Positions 8,815 to 17,803 of a stretch of 64,000 nt of DNA are shown here, in pieces. Source of the DNA: Streptoalloteichus hindustanus (GTDB taxonomy: Bacteria > Actinomycetota > Actinomycetes > Mycobacteriales > Pseudonocardiaceae); assembly GCF_900129375.1 (NCBI RefSeq), contig NZ_FQVN01000002.1, positions 248,001 to 312,000 on the forward strand, written 5' to 3'. Under the pieces are notes generated by a model. The model had not been told where the DNA came from and made no database searches. It saw nothing but the letters and a program-made list of their open reading frames with translations. The position numbers and the translations under genes are program-made. Each line of letters starts with the position of its first letter. Positions within the stretch are counted from its first letter, which is position 1.

Positions 8815-9683
8815 GTGATCAGCTCAGAACGAGCTGGATGTCGGCTTTGCCTGTGACGCAGGGCGTACCAAGTCAGCGTGTGCGTGAGGAGGTCCTGACC
8901 GACCAGCTGTGGGCCCGTCTGGAGCCCCTGATCCCGGTGCACCCGCGACGGTTCCGTCATCCCGGCCGCCAACGTGCCGACGATCGCGCCACCCTGGAGG
9001 GCATCCTGTACGCGGTACGCACCGGCATCGGCTGGAACCGGCTGCCCCGCCCTGTTCGCCAGCCTCGGGCCCACCTGATGGCGGCGGTTGACCGAGTGGC
9101 ACGAGGCCGGGGTGTGGCAGCAGTGACACGAACGCCTGCTCGCCGAACTGCGCGCGGCCGGTCTGCTCGACCTGTCCACCGCGCTGGTCGACTCCACACA
9201 CCTTCGTGCCCTCAACGGGGGACCACACCGGGACGAGTCCGGTCGACCGACGCGAACCCGGCTCGAAGCACCACCTGATCACCGACGCCACCGGCATCCC
9301 ACTCGCCATCACCCTGACCGGCGGCAACCGCAACGACGTCACCCAACTGATCCCGCTGATCGACGCCATCCCACCGATCCGAGGCGTGGTCGGCACACCA
9401 CGCCGGCGACCACGCGGGCTCTCCGCCGACCGCGGCTACGACCACGACAAGTACCGCCGCCTGGTCCGCGCCCGCGGCATCACCTCGCTGATCGCCCACC
9501 GCGGTGTGGAGCACGGCTCCGGCCTGGATGGGCGCCGCTGGCCGGTCGAGCGAACCTTCACCTGGATCAAAGGCTTCCGACGACTCCGCGTCCGCACCGA
9601 ACGACGAGCCGACGTCCACCAAGCGATGCTCAGCCTGGCCTGCTCGATCATCCGCCTACGCAAGCTCGTTCTGAACTGATCAC
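8815..9683 (+). mobile_element. IS5-type insertion sequence, defective
   Basis: The 869-bp element is bounded by 21-bp terminal inverted repeats (8815-8835 and 9663-9683) that differ at one base. A TA dinucleotide flanks both ends (8813-8814 and 9684-9685), consistent with a TA target duplication of the IS427-like group. Its only gene is a broken IS5-type transposase. It lies between the exporter genes and the AfsR-like regulator and splits a short tandem repeat. The nearly intact ends suggest a fairly recent arrival or recent decay. Confidence 0.88.
8838..9679 (+). pseudogene. IS5-family transposase, inactivated
   Basis: The N-terminal part (LTDQLWARLEPLIP, then YAVRTGIGWNRLP) is in one frame. 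The middle (ALFASLGP, then WRRLTEWHEAGVWQQ and HERLLAELRAAGLL, ending at STALVDSTHLRALNGG) is in a second. The C-terminal part (SPVDRREPGSKHHLI, LSADRGYDHDKYRR, VERTFTWIKGFRRLR) is in a third. The middle frame also has TGA stops at about 9075 and 9126. So at least two frameshifts and two stops separate the catalytic residues. This is more than the single programmed -1 shift used by some IS5 relatives. The DDE residues themselves (VDST, ADRGYD, VERTF) are still readable. Confidence 0.85.
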
Positions 9684-9686
9684 TAA

Positions 9687-9770
9687 GACCGCTGCCCTTC
9701 TCGGAACGCTGCCCTTCTGCGCACGTCGTCCTTCTCAGCGCTCGTGCTTCTGAGCGCTCGTCCTTCTCGG
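9687..9770 (+). repeat. 16-17-bp tandem repeat, interrupted by the IS
   Basis: Five imperfect units with the core CGCTGCCCTTCT or CGCTCGTCCTTCT follow each other at 16-17-base intervals. Two further units stand on the other side of the insertion sequence (8787-8812). If the IS and one TA are removed, seven units become contiguous. The array lies between the second exporter gene and the regulator gene. Its function is unknown; the degenerate T-rich cores could pair with nothing obvious nearby. Confidence 0.7.
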
Positions 9771-9881
9771 CCCGCCGCATCGCGTGACGCTTGCCTTGTG
9801 CGACTGACCATCGGAGAGGGTCGCTGGCAGAAAGCGGGGCGCGTCCCGGCGTCGGATGTTCGCTGAGCGCCTGGAAGGCTG

Positions 9882-12800
9882 GTGTGGGTGCGGGTTCAAC
9901 TGCTCGGACGGATTCGGGCTTACGACACCGACGGCGCGCCGGTCGAGGTGGGCGGGATCAGGCTGCGCACGCTGCTGGCCCGGCTCGCCCTCGACCCGGG
10001 ACGCGTGGTGCCGGCCGACTCCCTGATCGACCGGTTGTGGGGTGACACCCCGCCGGCCGACGCCGTCAACGCGTTGCAGGCGCTGGTTTCCCGGCTGCGC
10101 AGGGCGCTGGGCGGGCCGGAGTCGGTGGAGTCGGTGGCCGGCGGCTACCGGCTGGCGCTGGGAGCGTCGGACGTCGACGTGCACCGGTTCGAGGAGTTGG
10201 TCGCCCGGGGCCGGCGGGAGTTGGCCGCCGACCGCCCGCTTCGCGCGTCGGCGTCGCTCGACGAGGCGCTCGGGCTCTGGCGGGGCGCGCCCCTGACCGA
10301 CCTGTCCGGCAGCCCGTTCGCCGAGGCCGCCGCGCGGCTGGAGGAGCTGCGGGTGGCGGCGGGCGAGGACCGGTTCGACGCGGCGCTGCGCCTGGGCCGG
10401 CACGCCGAGGTGCTGGCCGATCTGGAGGCGGCCGGTAGGCGTCACCCGTTGCGCGAGCGCCTGGCGGTGTTGCGGATGCGCGCGCTGGTCGCGGCGGGAC
10501 GGCAGTCCGACGCGCTGGCCGTGTACGAGGACATCCGCCGCGTGCTGGCCGAGGAGCTCGGCGTCGACCCGTCGGAGGAGTTGCGGCAGACGCACGTCGC
10601 GGTGTTGCGCGGTGAGCACGGCCGGCGTGCGGTGCGCTCGGAGCCGCGGCTGCCGGTGCGGTTGACCAGCTTCGTCGGTCGGGACGACGAGGTGAAGCTG
10701 GTCCTGGAGCTGATGGAGACCGCGCGGCTGGTCACCATCGTGGGGCCCGGCGGCGGGGGCAAGACGAGGTTGGCCGTGGAGGCGGTGACCCAGCACCGGG
10801 CGTACGGCGGCGGGCGGGTGTGGTTCGTCTCCCTGGCCGGGCTGGACTCGCCCGCCGGGCTGGCCGACGCGGTCCGCGGCGCGCTCCGGTCGGCCGACCT
10901 GCGCCTTCCCGAGGGGCGGCCCCAGCCGGACGACCCGTTCGACCAGGTGGTCGAACTGCTGCGGGGCGGCGAGGCGGTGCTCGTGCTCGACAACTGCGAG
11001 CGGCTGACCGCGGACGTCGCGGAGTTCGCGTACCGGCTTCTCGACCGCCTGCCGCACGTGAACGTGCTCGCGACCAGCCGGGAGTCGTTGGGGATCACCG
11101 GGGAGGCGCTGTGCCGGCTCGGGCCGCTGGAGGTGCCCGCGACGGTCGAGCGGGCGCCCGAGTCGGCGGCCGTGCGGCTGTTCGTCGACCGCGCCGCCGC
11201 CGTGCGACCGGGTTTCGCGCTCGACGAGTCCACGCTCGGCCCGGTGGTGGACATCTGCCGGCGGTTGGACGGGCTCCCCCTCGCGCTGGAGCTGGCGGCC
11301 GCCCGGCTGCGGTCGATGACCGTGGACCAGGTGGCGCGTCGGCTGGACGACCGGTTCCGCCTGCTCACCTCGGGGAATCGGACGGCGCTCGCCCACCAGC
11401 GGACGCTGCAGGCGGTGATCGACTGGAGCTGGGACCTGCTGTCGGAGCCCGAACGCGCGCTGGCGCGGCGGTTCTCGGTCTTCCCCGGCGGAGCCGACGA
11501 GCGGGCGGCCGCGGCGGTGTGCTCACCGGACGGGAGCCCGTACCTCCTGGACTCGCTGGTCGAGAAGTCCCTCGTGGAGCTGACCGCCGACGGCCGCTAC
11601 CGGATGCTGGAGACGATGCGGGCGTACGCGGCGGAGAAGCTGCGGCACAGCGGCGAGTGGCCGGCGGTCGGCGCCCGTTTCGTGCGGCACTTCGTGGAAC
11701 TGGCCGAGGAGAACGAGCCGCTGCTGCGCACCCGCGACCAGTTGCGCGGGTACGCGATCTTCGACGCCGAGTACGACAACCTGGTGTTCGCGTTCCGGTC
11801 GGCCGTCGCGACCGGGGACGCCGACTCCTCGTGGCGGCTGCTCCTGGCGCTGTACTGGTACTGGTCGATCCGGTTCGAACCCAGGTCGGAAGAGCTCATG
11901 GCCGAGGTGCTCGAACTCGGCGACGCACTGCCCGAGGACGTGCGCGCGACCATCAACGCGCTGCACGTCCTGACCAACAACCGCGCGTGGTTTCCCGAGC
12001 GGGAAACGGCTCGCGCGCTGGTCGAGGAGTGCGTCCGCACCGGGGCGGTCGACCGGTTCTGCGTGCTGGTGCCGGTGGTCGTCGGGGCGGCGTTCCTGTA
12101 CGGGCTCGACGATTTGGCCGAACACGCGCTGCACCGGGCCAAGCACCACCGCGACCGGTGGGCGCGGGTCTGCGCGTTCTACGTGGAGACCGTGGCCAGG
12201 GTCGACCGCGGTGACTGGCAGGGCGCTCTGGCGGCGCGGGCGGTGGCGCTGGAGAAGGCCGAGGAGATCGGCGAGCGCTACGCGCTGTCCGTGACGCTGT
12301 TCGACGCGGCCCGCGCCCACTCCGTCGACGGCGAGCACCGCAGGGCGGTGGCGACGATGGAACGCAGTTCCGCCCTCGTCGCCGAACTCGGCGGTGGTGA
12401 GGAGATCTGGCACCGGACGTGGCTGGCCACCGAGCGCATGCGCGGCGGTGATCTGACCGGCGCGCGGCGCGAGGTCGACGCCGCGCGCCGGCTGCTGAAC
12501 GGCGAGGTCCGGCAGCACGCGGAGCTCGGGTTCCACCGCTGCGTCGCCGACCTGCACCGGCGCCTCGGCGAGCCGGAACTCGCCGACCGGGCGCTTGACC
12601 GCCTGGAGGAGGTGGCCCACGAGCTGTCCGTGCTGCCGGAGGCGATCGCCCACCTGGTGGTCCCGGCCCGGATGGCGAACCTGATCACCGCGGGGCGCGC
12701 CGCCGAGGCGCGCGAGCTGTTCCCCACGGTCGTCGAGGCGGTCCTCGCCCTGCGCGATGTCGCCCCCGCCGCGGAACTGCTCGCCCGGCTGCTCCACCTG

Positions 12801-12998
12801 GAGGGCGACCCGACCGGTGCGGCCACCGCGCTGGGGATGAGCGAGGCGATTCGCGGCGCGTTCGACCGGGGTGAGCCCGAGCTGACCGAGCTGGTCGCCG
12901 AGCTCACCGAACGGCTCGGCGCCCCGGAGTACGACGAGGCGTACCGCCGGGGCGCCGAGCTGTCGCGGGACGACGCCCTCGCCAGGCTGCGGGCGTGA
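9882..12998 (+). CDS. AfsR-like SARP-family transcriptional regulator
   Basis: A 1038-residue protein built as DNA-binding OmpR-like winged helix (about residues 1-95, with RLRTLLARLAL and GDTPPADAVNALQALVSRLR), bacterial transcriptional activator domain (about 95-245), NB-ARC-type ATPase with P-loop GPGGGGKT near 289, and a C-terminal helical repeat region. This is the AfsR arrangement. Such regulators bind direct heptamer repeats overlapping the -35 region and recruit RNA polymerase to activate antibiotic or morphogenesis genes. GTG at 9882 follows GGAAGG at about 5 bases; GTG at 9888 is a possible alternative. Its position after the exporters mirrors ramR in the ram locus, although RamR is a different family. 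It ends 3 bases before the convergent S9 peptidase stop. Candidate target: the direct repeats at 16825-16842. Confidence 0.92.
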   Translation: MWVRVQLLGRIRAYDTDGAPVEVGGIRLRTLLARLALDPGRVVPADSLIDRLWGDTPPADAVNALQALVSRLRRALGGPESVESVAGGYRLALGASDVDVHRFEELVARGRRELAADRPLRASASLDEALGLWRGAPLTDLSGSPFAEAAARLEELRVAAGEDRFDAALRLGRHAEVLADLEAAGRRHPLRERLAVLRMRALVAAGRQSDALAVYEDIRRVLAEELGVDPSEELRQTHVAVLRGEHGRRAVRSEPRLPVRLTSFVGRDDEVKLVLELMETARLVTIVGPGGGGKTRLAVEAVTQHRAYGGGRVWFVSLAGLDSPAGLADAVRGALRSADLRLPEGRPQPDDPFDQVVELLRGGEAVLVLDNCERLTADVAEFAYRLLDRLPHVNVLATSRESLGITGEALCRLGPLEVPATVERAPESAAVRLFVDRAAAVRPGFALDESTLGPVVDICRRLDGLPLALELAAARLRSMTVDQVARRLDDRFRLLTSGNRTALAHQRTLQAVIDWSWDLLSEPERALARRFSVFPGGADERAAAAVCSPDGSPYLLDSLVEKSLVELTADGRYRMLETMRAYAAEKLRHSGEWPAVGARFVRHFVELAEENEPLLRTRDQLRGYAIFDAEYDNLVFAFRSAVATGDADSSWRLLLALYWYWSIRFEPRSEELMAEVLELGDALPEDVRATINALHVLTNNRAWFPERETARALVEECVRTGAVDRFCVLVPVVVGAAFLYGLDDLAEHALHRAKHHRDRWARVCAFYVETVARVDRGDWQGALAARAVALEKAEEIGERYALSVTLFDAARAHSVDGEHRRAVATMERSSALVAELGGGEEIWHRTWLATERMRGGDLTGARREVDAARRLLNGEVRQHAELGFHRCVADLHRRLGEPELADRALDRLEEVAHELSVLPEAIAHLVVPARMANLITAGRAAEARELFPTVVEAVLALRDVAPAAELLARLLHLEGDPTGAATALGMSEAIRGAFDRGEPELTELVAELTERLGAPEYDEAYRRGAELSRDDALARLRA

Positions 12999-13001
12999 CC
13001 G

Positions 13002-15260
13002 TCAGAACCAGGCGGCCAGGACCTCCCAGTTGAACGCGACCGGGGCGATCCGGTGCTCCGGCGGCTCCACCCCCATGAGGTTGCGCACCAGGAAGTCCCA
13101 CCGGCGCCGGAAGAGGTGGTGCTCGTACCCGAGGAACAGGTGCTCGGCCCCGGGGAGGATCAGCGTCTCGACGTCCTTGTCGAGGCTGACCAGGCGCTCG
13201 GCCAGGCGCAGGGTGTGGTCGACCAGGACGTTGGGGTCCATGCCGCCGTGGACCAGCAGCAGCTTGCCCTGGAGCCGGTCCGCCCGGTCCACGTTCGAGA
13301 CCAGCTCGTAGTCAACCTCGTCCAGCATGCCGTGGTAGCGCTCGGGGAACTCGGCGTGCACGTACCGCAGGTCGTGCGGCGCGCAACTGGCCACCCCGAC
13401 CCGGTAGAACTCCGGGTGGTCGAGCATGGCGCGCACCGCCTGGTGCCCACCGGCCGAGTTGCCCATCACGCCCACCCGGTCCATGTCCATCCACGGCCGG
13501 GTCTCCGCGAGCTGTCGCAGCGCCGCGACCTGGTCGGACGCGGCACCGATGTTGCCGAACGACGCGTCGGAGAACGCCTTGTCGCGTCCGGGAGTCCCCC
13601 GTCCGTCGACGGCGACCACGACGAAGCCGAGCGCGGCCAGCCCCTCGGCCTCCTGGCCGTAGAAGCCCGGGTCGAAGGTCGGGTGGACGCGGTTGGTCTG
13701 CGGACCCGGGTAGGGGTGGTCGATCACCGGGTAGCGGAGCGCGGGGTCGAAGCCGTGCGGCTTGTAAAGCACGCCGTACACGTCCGTCACGCCGTCGGCG
13801 GCCTTGACCCGGAAGCGCTCGGGCGGGTTCCAGCCCGTGGCGAGCAGGCCGGAGATGTCCGCGCGCTCCAGTTCGACGGTGATCTTTCCGGCCCAGTCGC
13901 GGACGGTGGTCACCGGCGGCGTGTCGTGGGTCGAGGCCGAGTCGACGAAGTACGCGCCGTTCGGCGCCACCGTGACCGCGTGGTCCAGGTCGTCGTCGGT
14001 GAGCCGGACGAACCCGGAACCGTCCATGCCGACCCGGCACACCGAGCGGCGGTACGGGTCCTCGGCGACCAGGCCGGAGGCGGTGAAGTACACCAGCCCG
14101 CGCTCCTCGTCGACGTGCAGGATCTCGCGGACGGCCCAGTCACCGGAGGTCACCCGCCCCTTCAGCGCGCCGGTCGCGTCGTACCGGTAGAGGTGGCCCC
14201 ACCCGTCGCGCTGGGAGTACCACAGCACCTCGGACCCGCCCGAGAGCACCGCGACCATCGGCGGCTGTCCCTCCGACCACTGGTTCGGCTCCACCCTGGT
14301 GTCCCCGGTCTCGGTCACCACGGTGTCCACCCGCCCGGTCGTCGGGTCCATCCGCTCCAGGGAGAGGGCGCGCCCGTCGCGGGACTGCCGCAGGAAGTAC
14401 ACCGCCGTTCCGTCGGCCGCCCACCAGGCCCGCCGAATGGACACCGGGGACACCACCGACATCAGCAGCGGTTCCGCCTGGGCGTTCACGACGGCGCCGG
14501 TCGTGATGTCGAGGACGACGAGCTCGGCCAGCGGCAGCCGTTCGTCGCCCGTGTGGTTGTACCGCTGGGTGTGCAGCCTGGCGGGGCCGCCGTCGGCCGG
14601 CAGCGCCTCGACGCGGTGGGTGCGGCGCACACCCCGCTGGTCCGTGCGGTGGGTCAGCACCCGGGTGCCGTCCGGCGACCACGCCGCGGCCGGGGGCATG
14701 GTCGGGAAGCCGAGCTTGTTGACCAGCACCGAGTACTGCCACCAGTCCGGGGATGTGGCGTAGTCGAGGTCCTGCTCGCCGTCGGTGGTCAGCGCCCACT
14801 CCTGACCGTCGGCCAGCCGTCGCACCCACAGGTCGTGGTCGCGGCGGAAGATCGCGTGCCGCCGGTCGGGCGAGGCCAGCTCGACGAAGTCGACGGCCGG
14901 GCCCGGCTGGGCGGGCTCCACCTCGTAGGTGTCCAGCCGGCAGCGCCAGTACCCGCCGCGGGCGGCGAACTCCACGCCGTCCGCCGCGAGCTCGATGGCC
15001 GCGAACGGCAGGGCCGCCGCGTCCACGTCCTGGCCCGAGGCCGTGGCGAGCGCCTCGGCGAGCCGCTGGTGGTCGAACGCCGGTCTCCGGGTGCCCGCGG
15101 CCGGGTCGACGAGCACGAACCGCTTGTCCGCCCGGTACCAGAACCCGGCGCCGCCGTCGGTCCACACAGGACTGATCCGGTCGCGGGACACCAGCGTGTG
15201 CCGGTGGTGCGGCATCAGTTTCTCGGCGGCCTCGTAGGCCCTGGGGTCGAGCTGTCGCAT
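13002..15260 (-). CDS. S9 family (DPP IV/prolyl oligopeptidase-type) peptidase
   Basis: A 752-residue serine peptidase. The N-terminal two thirds is a beta-propeller of the DPPIV_N type (segments such as DHDLWVRRL, WSPDGTRVLTHRT). The C-terminal alpha/beta-hydrolase has nucleophile GNSAGG (Ser about 602), a GGMDPNV Asp and GAEHLF His. No signal peptide is visible, so it should be cytoplasmic. The start at 15260 is chosen because GGAAGGGAAA precedes it; 26 upstream codons look non-coding. It is 19 bases downstream of an MFS exporter and clearly shares its mRNA. S9 enzymes cut after proline. Prolyl oligopeptidases remove leaders in some class III lanthipeptide pathways (FlaP type), and the precursor here has a single leader proline. 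The link is inferred, since exporter plus peptidase could equally be a peptide-resistance pair. Confidence 0.9.
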   Translation of the reverse strand: MRQLDPRAYEAAEKLMPHHRHTLVSRDRISPVWTDGGAGFWYRADKRFVLVDPAAGTRRPAFDHQRLAEALATASGQDVDAAALPFAAIELAADGVEFAARGGYWRCRLDTYEVEPAQPGPAVDFVELASPDRRHAIFRRDHDLWVRRLADGQEWALTTDGEQDLDYATSPDWWQYSVLVNKLGFPTMPPAAAWSPDGTRVLTHRTDQRGVRRTHRVEALPADGGPARLHTQRYNHTGDERLPLAELVVLDITTGAVVNAQAEPLLMSVVSPVSIRRAWWAADGTAVYFLRQSRDGRALSLERMDPTTGRVDTVVTETGDTRVEPNQWSEGQPPMVAVLSGGSEVLWYSQRDGWGHLYRYDATGALKGRVTSGDWAVREILHVDEERGLVYFTASGLVAEDPYRRSVCRVGMDGSGFVRLTDDDLDHAVTVAPNGAYFVDSASTHDTPPVTTVRDWAGKITVELERADISGLLATGWNPPERFRVKAADGVTDVYGVLYKPHGFDPALRYPVIDHPYPGPQTNRVHPTFDPGFYGQEAEGLAALGFVVVAVDGRGTPGRDKAFSDASFGNIGAASDQVAALRQLAETRPWMDMDRVGVMGNSAGGHQAVRAMLDHPEFYRVGVASCAPHDLRYVHAEFPERYHGMLDEVDYELVSNVDRADRLQGKLLLVHGGMDPNVLVDHTLRLAERLVSLDKDVETLILPGAEHLFLGYEHHLFRRRWDFLVRNLMGVEPPEHRIAPVAFNWEVLAAWF

Positions 15261-15279
15261 CGGAGTTTCCCTTCCTGCG

Positions 15280-16749
15280 TCAGGCAGTGGTGTGTTCGGC
15301 CGCGCGCGGGCGCAGCAGGACGAGGGCGAGGACGCCACCCGCGACGGAGAGCAGGGCCGCGGTGGTGCTCACCGCGGACATGGCCGACAGGAACGCCTCA
15401 CGCGCGGTCCGCGCCAGCTCGGCCGAACCGGTCGCCGCCGCCGTGGCGAGCGCGTCCGACAGCGACGCCCTGGCGGTGTCGGGCACGGCCGGCGGGAGCG
15501 CGGCCGTGTACGCGGCCGACAGCACGCTGCCCAGCACGGCCACGCCCAGCGCCGTGCCGCCCTGTTGCACGGTGTCGTTGACCGCCGAACCCACTCCCGC
15601 CTGGTCGCGCGGGATGGCGCCCATGAGGGTGGCGTAGACGGAGGGCGCGGCCAGCCCGGTGCCGATGCCCATCACCACCAGCCCGACGGCCATGAGCGCG
15701 TAGCCGTCGCCGGGGGAGATCATGGCGATGACCACCTGCGACGCGGCGATCGTCAGCATCCCGGTCACGATCATCGCCTTGTTGCTGACGCGCTTGGCGA
15801 GCGTGGCGCCGACGACGTTGAAGACGACCACGGCCACCGCCATCGGCACGAACGCCAGCGCGGCCGCCATCGTGCCCCAGCCGAGGACGAGCTGGAGGAA
15901 CTGCGTGAACGCGAGCTGCATCGCGGCGGTGGCGAACACGAGCAGCACCGTGGACAGGCAGGCCGCGCTGAAGTCCCGGCTCCGGAAGATGGCCAGGGGC
16001 AGCATCGGGTGCTCGGCGCGCGACTCCCAGAGCACGAACCCGACGAGCGCGGCGGCGGCCACGACCAGGGCCACGACCACCCCCGTCGACCACCCCTCGT
16101 GTGGCAGCGAGATGATCGCCCACACCACCGTGGCCATCCCGGTGACGGACAGCAGCACGCCCAGCGGGTCGGACCGCCGGGACGGCCCGCGGGACTCCGG
16201 CACGAGGGCGAACACGCCGATCAGGGCGACCACCGCGAGCGGCACGTTCACCAGGAAGACCGAGCCCCACGAGAAGTGCTCCAGCAACAGGCCGCCGAGC
16301 GTGGGCCCGGCCACCATGCCCACCATGCTGACCATGCCCCAGATCGACATCGCCTTCCGGCGCTCGGCCTCGTCGAACACGACGATGACGATCGACATGG
16401 TGCTGGGCATCGCGAACCCGGCGCCCAGGCCCATCAGCGCGCGGCACGCGATGAGCTGCCAGGGCTGGTCCGCCAACGACGCCAACAACGACGCCCCGCC
16501 GAGAACGACGAGCCCGATGATCAGCAGCCGGCGTCGTCCGTAGCGGTCGGACAGGCTGCCCGCGGTGATCAGCACTCCCGCGAACACGAGGATGTAGGAG
16601 TCGAGGATCCACTGGACGTCCGCCGGGCCGGCGCCCAGATCCCGCATCAGCGAGGGGATCGCCAGCGTGAGGATCATGTTGTCGACGGTGAGCACCAGCA
16701 GCGCCGTACACAGGACGCCGAGGATCCACCACCGGCGTGGATGAGGCAT
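15280..16749 (-). CDS. MFS drug/H+ antiporter, DHA2 (EmrB/QacA) type
   Basis: A 489-residue membrane protein with about 14 hydrophobic segments, the size and topology of the DHA2 family. The start region (VLTVDNMILTLAIPSLMRDL) and the loop motif GSLSDRYGRRRLL are characteristic. Such proteins export drugs or peptides using the proton gradient. It is the first gene of a two-gene operon with the S9 peptidase. Its Shine-Dalgarno (GGGAGAG) is partly buried in one arm of a large nested inverted repeat, and SARP-like direct repeats lie 75-95 bases upstream. Expression therefore looks tightly controlled. Confidence 0.9.
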   Translation of the reverse strand: MPHPRRWWILGVLCTALLVLTVDNMILTLAIPSLMRDLGAGPADVQWILDSYILVFAGVLITAGSLSDRYGRRRLLIIGLVVLGGASLLASLADQPWQLIACRALMGLGAGFAMPSTMSIVIVVFDEAERRKAMSIWGMVSMVGMVAGPTLGGLLLEHFSWGSVFLVNVPLAVVALIGVFALVPESRGPSRRSDPLGVLLSVTGMATVVWAIISLPHEGWSTGVVVALVVAAAALVGFVLWESRAEHPMLPLAIFRSRDFSAACLSTVLLVFATAAMQLAFTQFLQLVLGWGTMAAALAFVPMAVAVVVFNVVGATLAKRVSNKAMIVTGMLTIAASQVVIAMISPGDGYALMAVGLVVMGIGTGLAAPSVYATLMGAIPRDQAGVGSAVNDTVQQGGTALGVAVLGSVLSAAYTAALPPAVPDTARASLSDALATAAATGSAELARTAREAFLSAMSAVSTTAALLSVAGGVLALVLLRPRAAEHTTA

Positions 16750-16758
16750 GACATCTCT

Positions 16759-16820
16759 CCCGGATCGTTCGGAAGGGCCCGTCGTGACGGGCCCGTTCGG
16801 TTCGTCCCGAACGATCCGGG
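16759..16820 (-). promoter_or_regulatory. Nested inverted repeat in the leader of the MFS-S9 operon
   Basis: Outer arms of 14 bp (16759-16772 and 16807-16820) are perfect complements. Inside them a second perfect hairpin, 16775-16783 with 16786-16794, has a 2-base loop. In the mRNA the outer stem reaches into the GGG of the MFS ribosome site, so folding could limit translation. The outer arms (core CGATCCGG) could also be a TetR-type operator in DNA. Confidence 0.6.
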
Positions 16821-16842
16821 TGGCGCTGACAGCGGGCTGACA
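16811..16842 (-). promoter_or_regulatory. SARP-like direct repeats and -10 of the MFS-S9 operon
   Basis: On the minus strand two identical heptamers TGTCAGC (16842-16836 and 16831-16825) are separated by 4 bases, giving the 11-bp period SARP proteins use. Exactly 8 bases after the second copy stands GATCGT (16816-16811), a weak -10. The 7+4+7 layout with an 8-base gap to -10 is the known SARP geometry. A third, inverted copy lies at 16856-16864. Confidence 0.5.
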
Positions 16843-17009
16843 GCGCGAACGGCGAGGCTGTCAGGCCGGGTGGTAAACCGCCCCTCGCCGCCGGCAGATC
16901 AGTGGCGGACCTCCATGTGCCTCAACCGATCGCCGCCACGTCCGCACGTGGGAAGCGAGGTCCAGGCGGTTCTCTGCGCCGGTGCCCTGAGATCAGTCCC
17001 GAACGGGCT

Positions 17010-17609
17010 CTAAGGGGTGCGTCCCATGGCGTGGAGCAGGCGGTTCTGCGGGGATGTCGGGCCGGACGGCGCGGTCGTGGGCGGCCCGTAGTACTCGGCG
17101 CTGTCGCTGATCGGACTTTCGGAGACGTTGGCGTAGATCCACCGGAAGTTGTCGAGCACCCAGCGCACCGTGTCCGGGTCGAGTCGTTCGTCGAGCTGGA
17201 CCGCGCGCGCCAGGTCCCAGGTGTGCACGACCGCGTCCACCACGTAGAGGCCGAGCAACTGCCGGCCGGGAACCGGGCCGAACGGGTAGTCCACGATCCG
17301 GTCGAGCGCCCCGTCGGCGTGGAACGCCGCGCGGCACTCCGCCACCGCCTCCTGGTGGGCTGCGACCGGGTCGCCGTCGAGCGCGTGCTGGTTCAGGTTC
17401 GCCATGAACTCGCCGCTGCTGCCCCCGCGCAGGAGCGCGACGTAGGTGCGGCTGCCCTGGATCATGTGGTTGACCAGCTGTCGCACGTTCCACTCCGTGC
17501 AGGGAGTGGGGCTTTCCCAGTGCGTGGCCGGCACCTGCCGCAGGCGGTCGCCGAATCCTCTTGCCGCGGCGTCGAAGTACGTCAGTAGTGCGTTGTCCGT
17601 GTCGTTCAC
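17010..17609 (-). CDS. DinB/MDMPI-type mycothiol-dependent family protein (TIGR03086-like)
   Basis: The 199-residue protein has the four-helix maleylpyruvate-isomerase N-terminal fold. Helix one contains the TPCTEWNVRQLVNHM motif, with the metal-binding His, and a later helix reads VDAVVHTWDLARA, with the second His/Asp pair. Family members bind a metal and use mycothiol as cosubstrate in actinobacteria. The exact substrate here is unknown. It is monocistronic: gaps of 260 bases on one side and 194 on the other separate it from its neighbours. Confidence 0.8.
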   Translation of the reverse strand: MNDTDNALLTYFDAAARGFGDRLRQVPATHWESPTPCTEWNVRQLVNHMIQGSRTYVALLRGGSSGEFMANLNQHALDGDPVAAHQEAVAECRAAFHADGALDRIVDYPFGPVPGRQLLGLYVVDAVVHTWDLARAVQLDERLDPDTVRWVLDNFRWIYANVSESPISDSAEYYGPPTTAPSGPTSPQNRLLHAMGRTP

Positions 17610-17803
17610 GGAACTGATTGTGATCGTTTTTGGCGACTGATCCCGGCGGGAATCGGCTGTGGAGTCAGGAAAGGGGATGGTGTCGGAACCGGTTGTCCGC
17701 CTGGCAGCGCGTGCTCAGGTCGGGCATTGAATCCACAATGGACAGACATGGTGAGGAGCCGGTCCGGTGGGAGAAGAAAGCCTTGCGGGGCGAGGCTGAG
17801 CGG

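Noticed and set aside
8838-9679. Transposase made by programmed frameshifting
   Set aside because: There are two frameshifts and two additional TGA stops in the middle frame; a single slippage cannot restore the protein.
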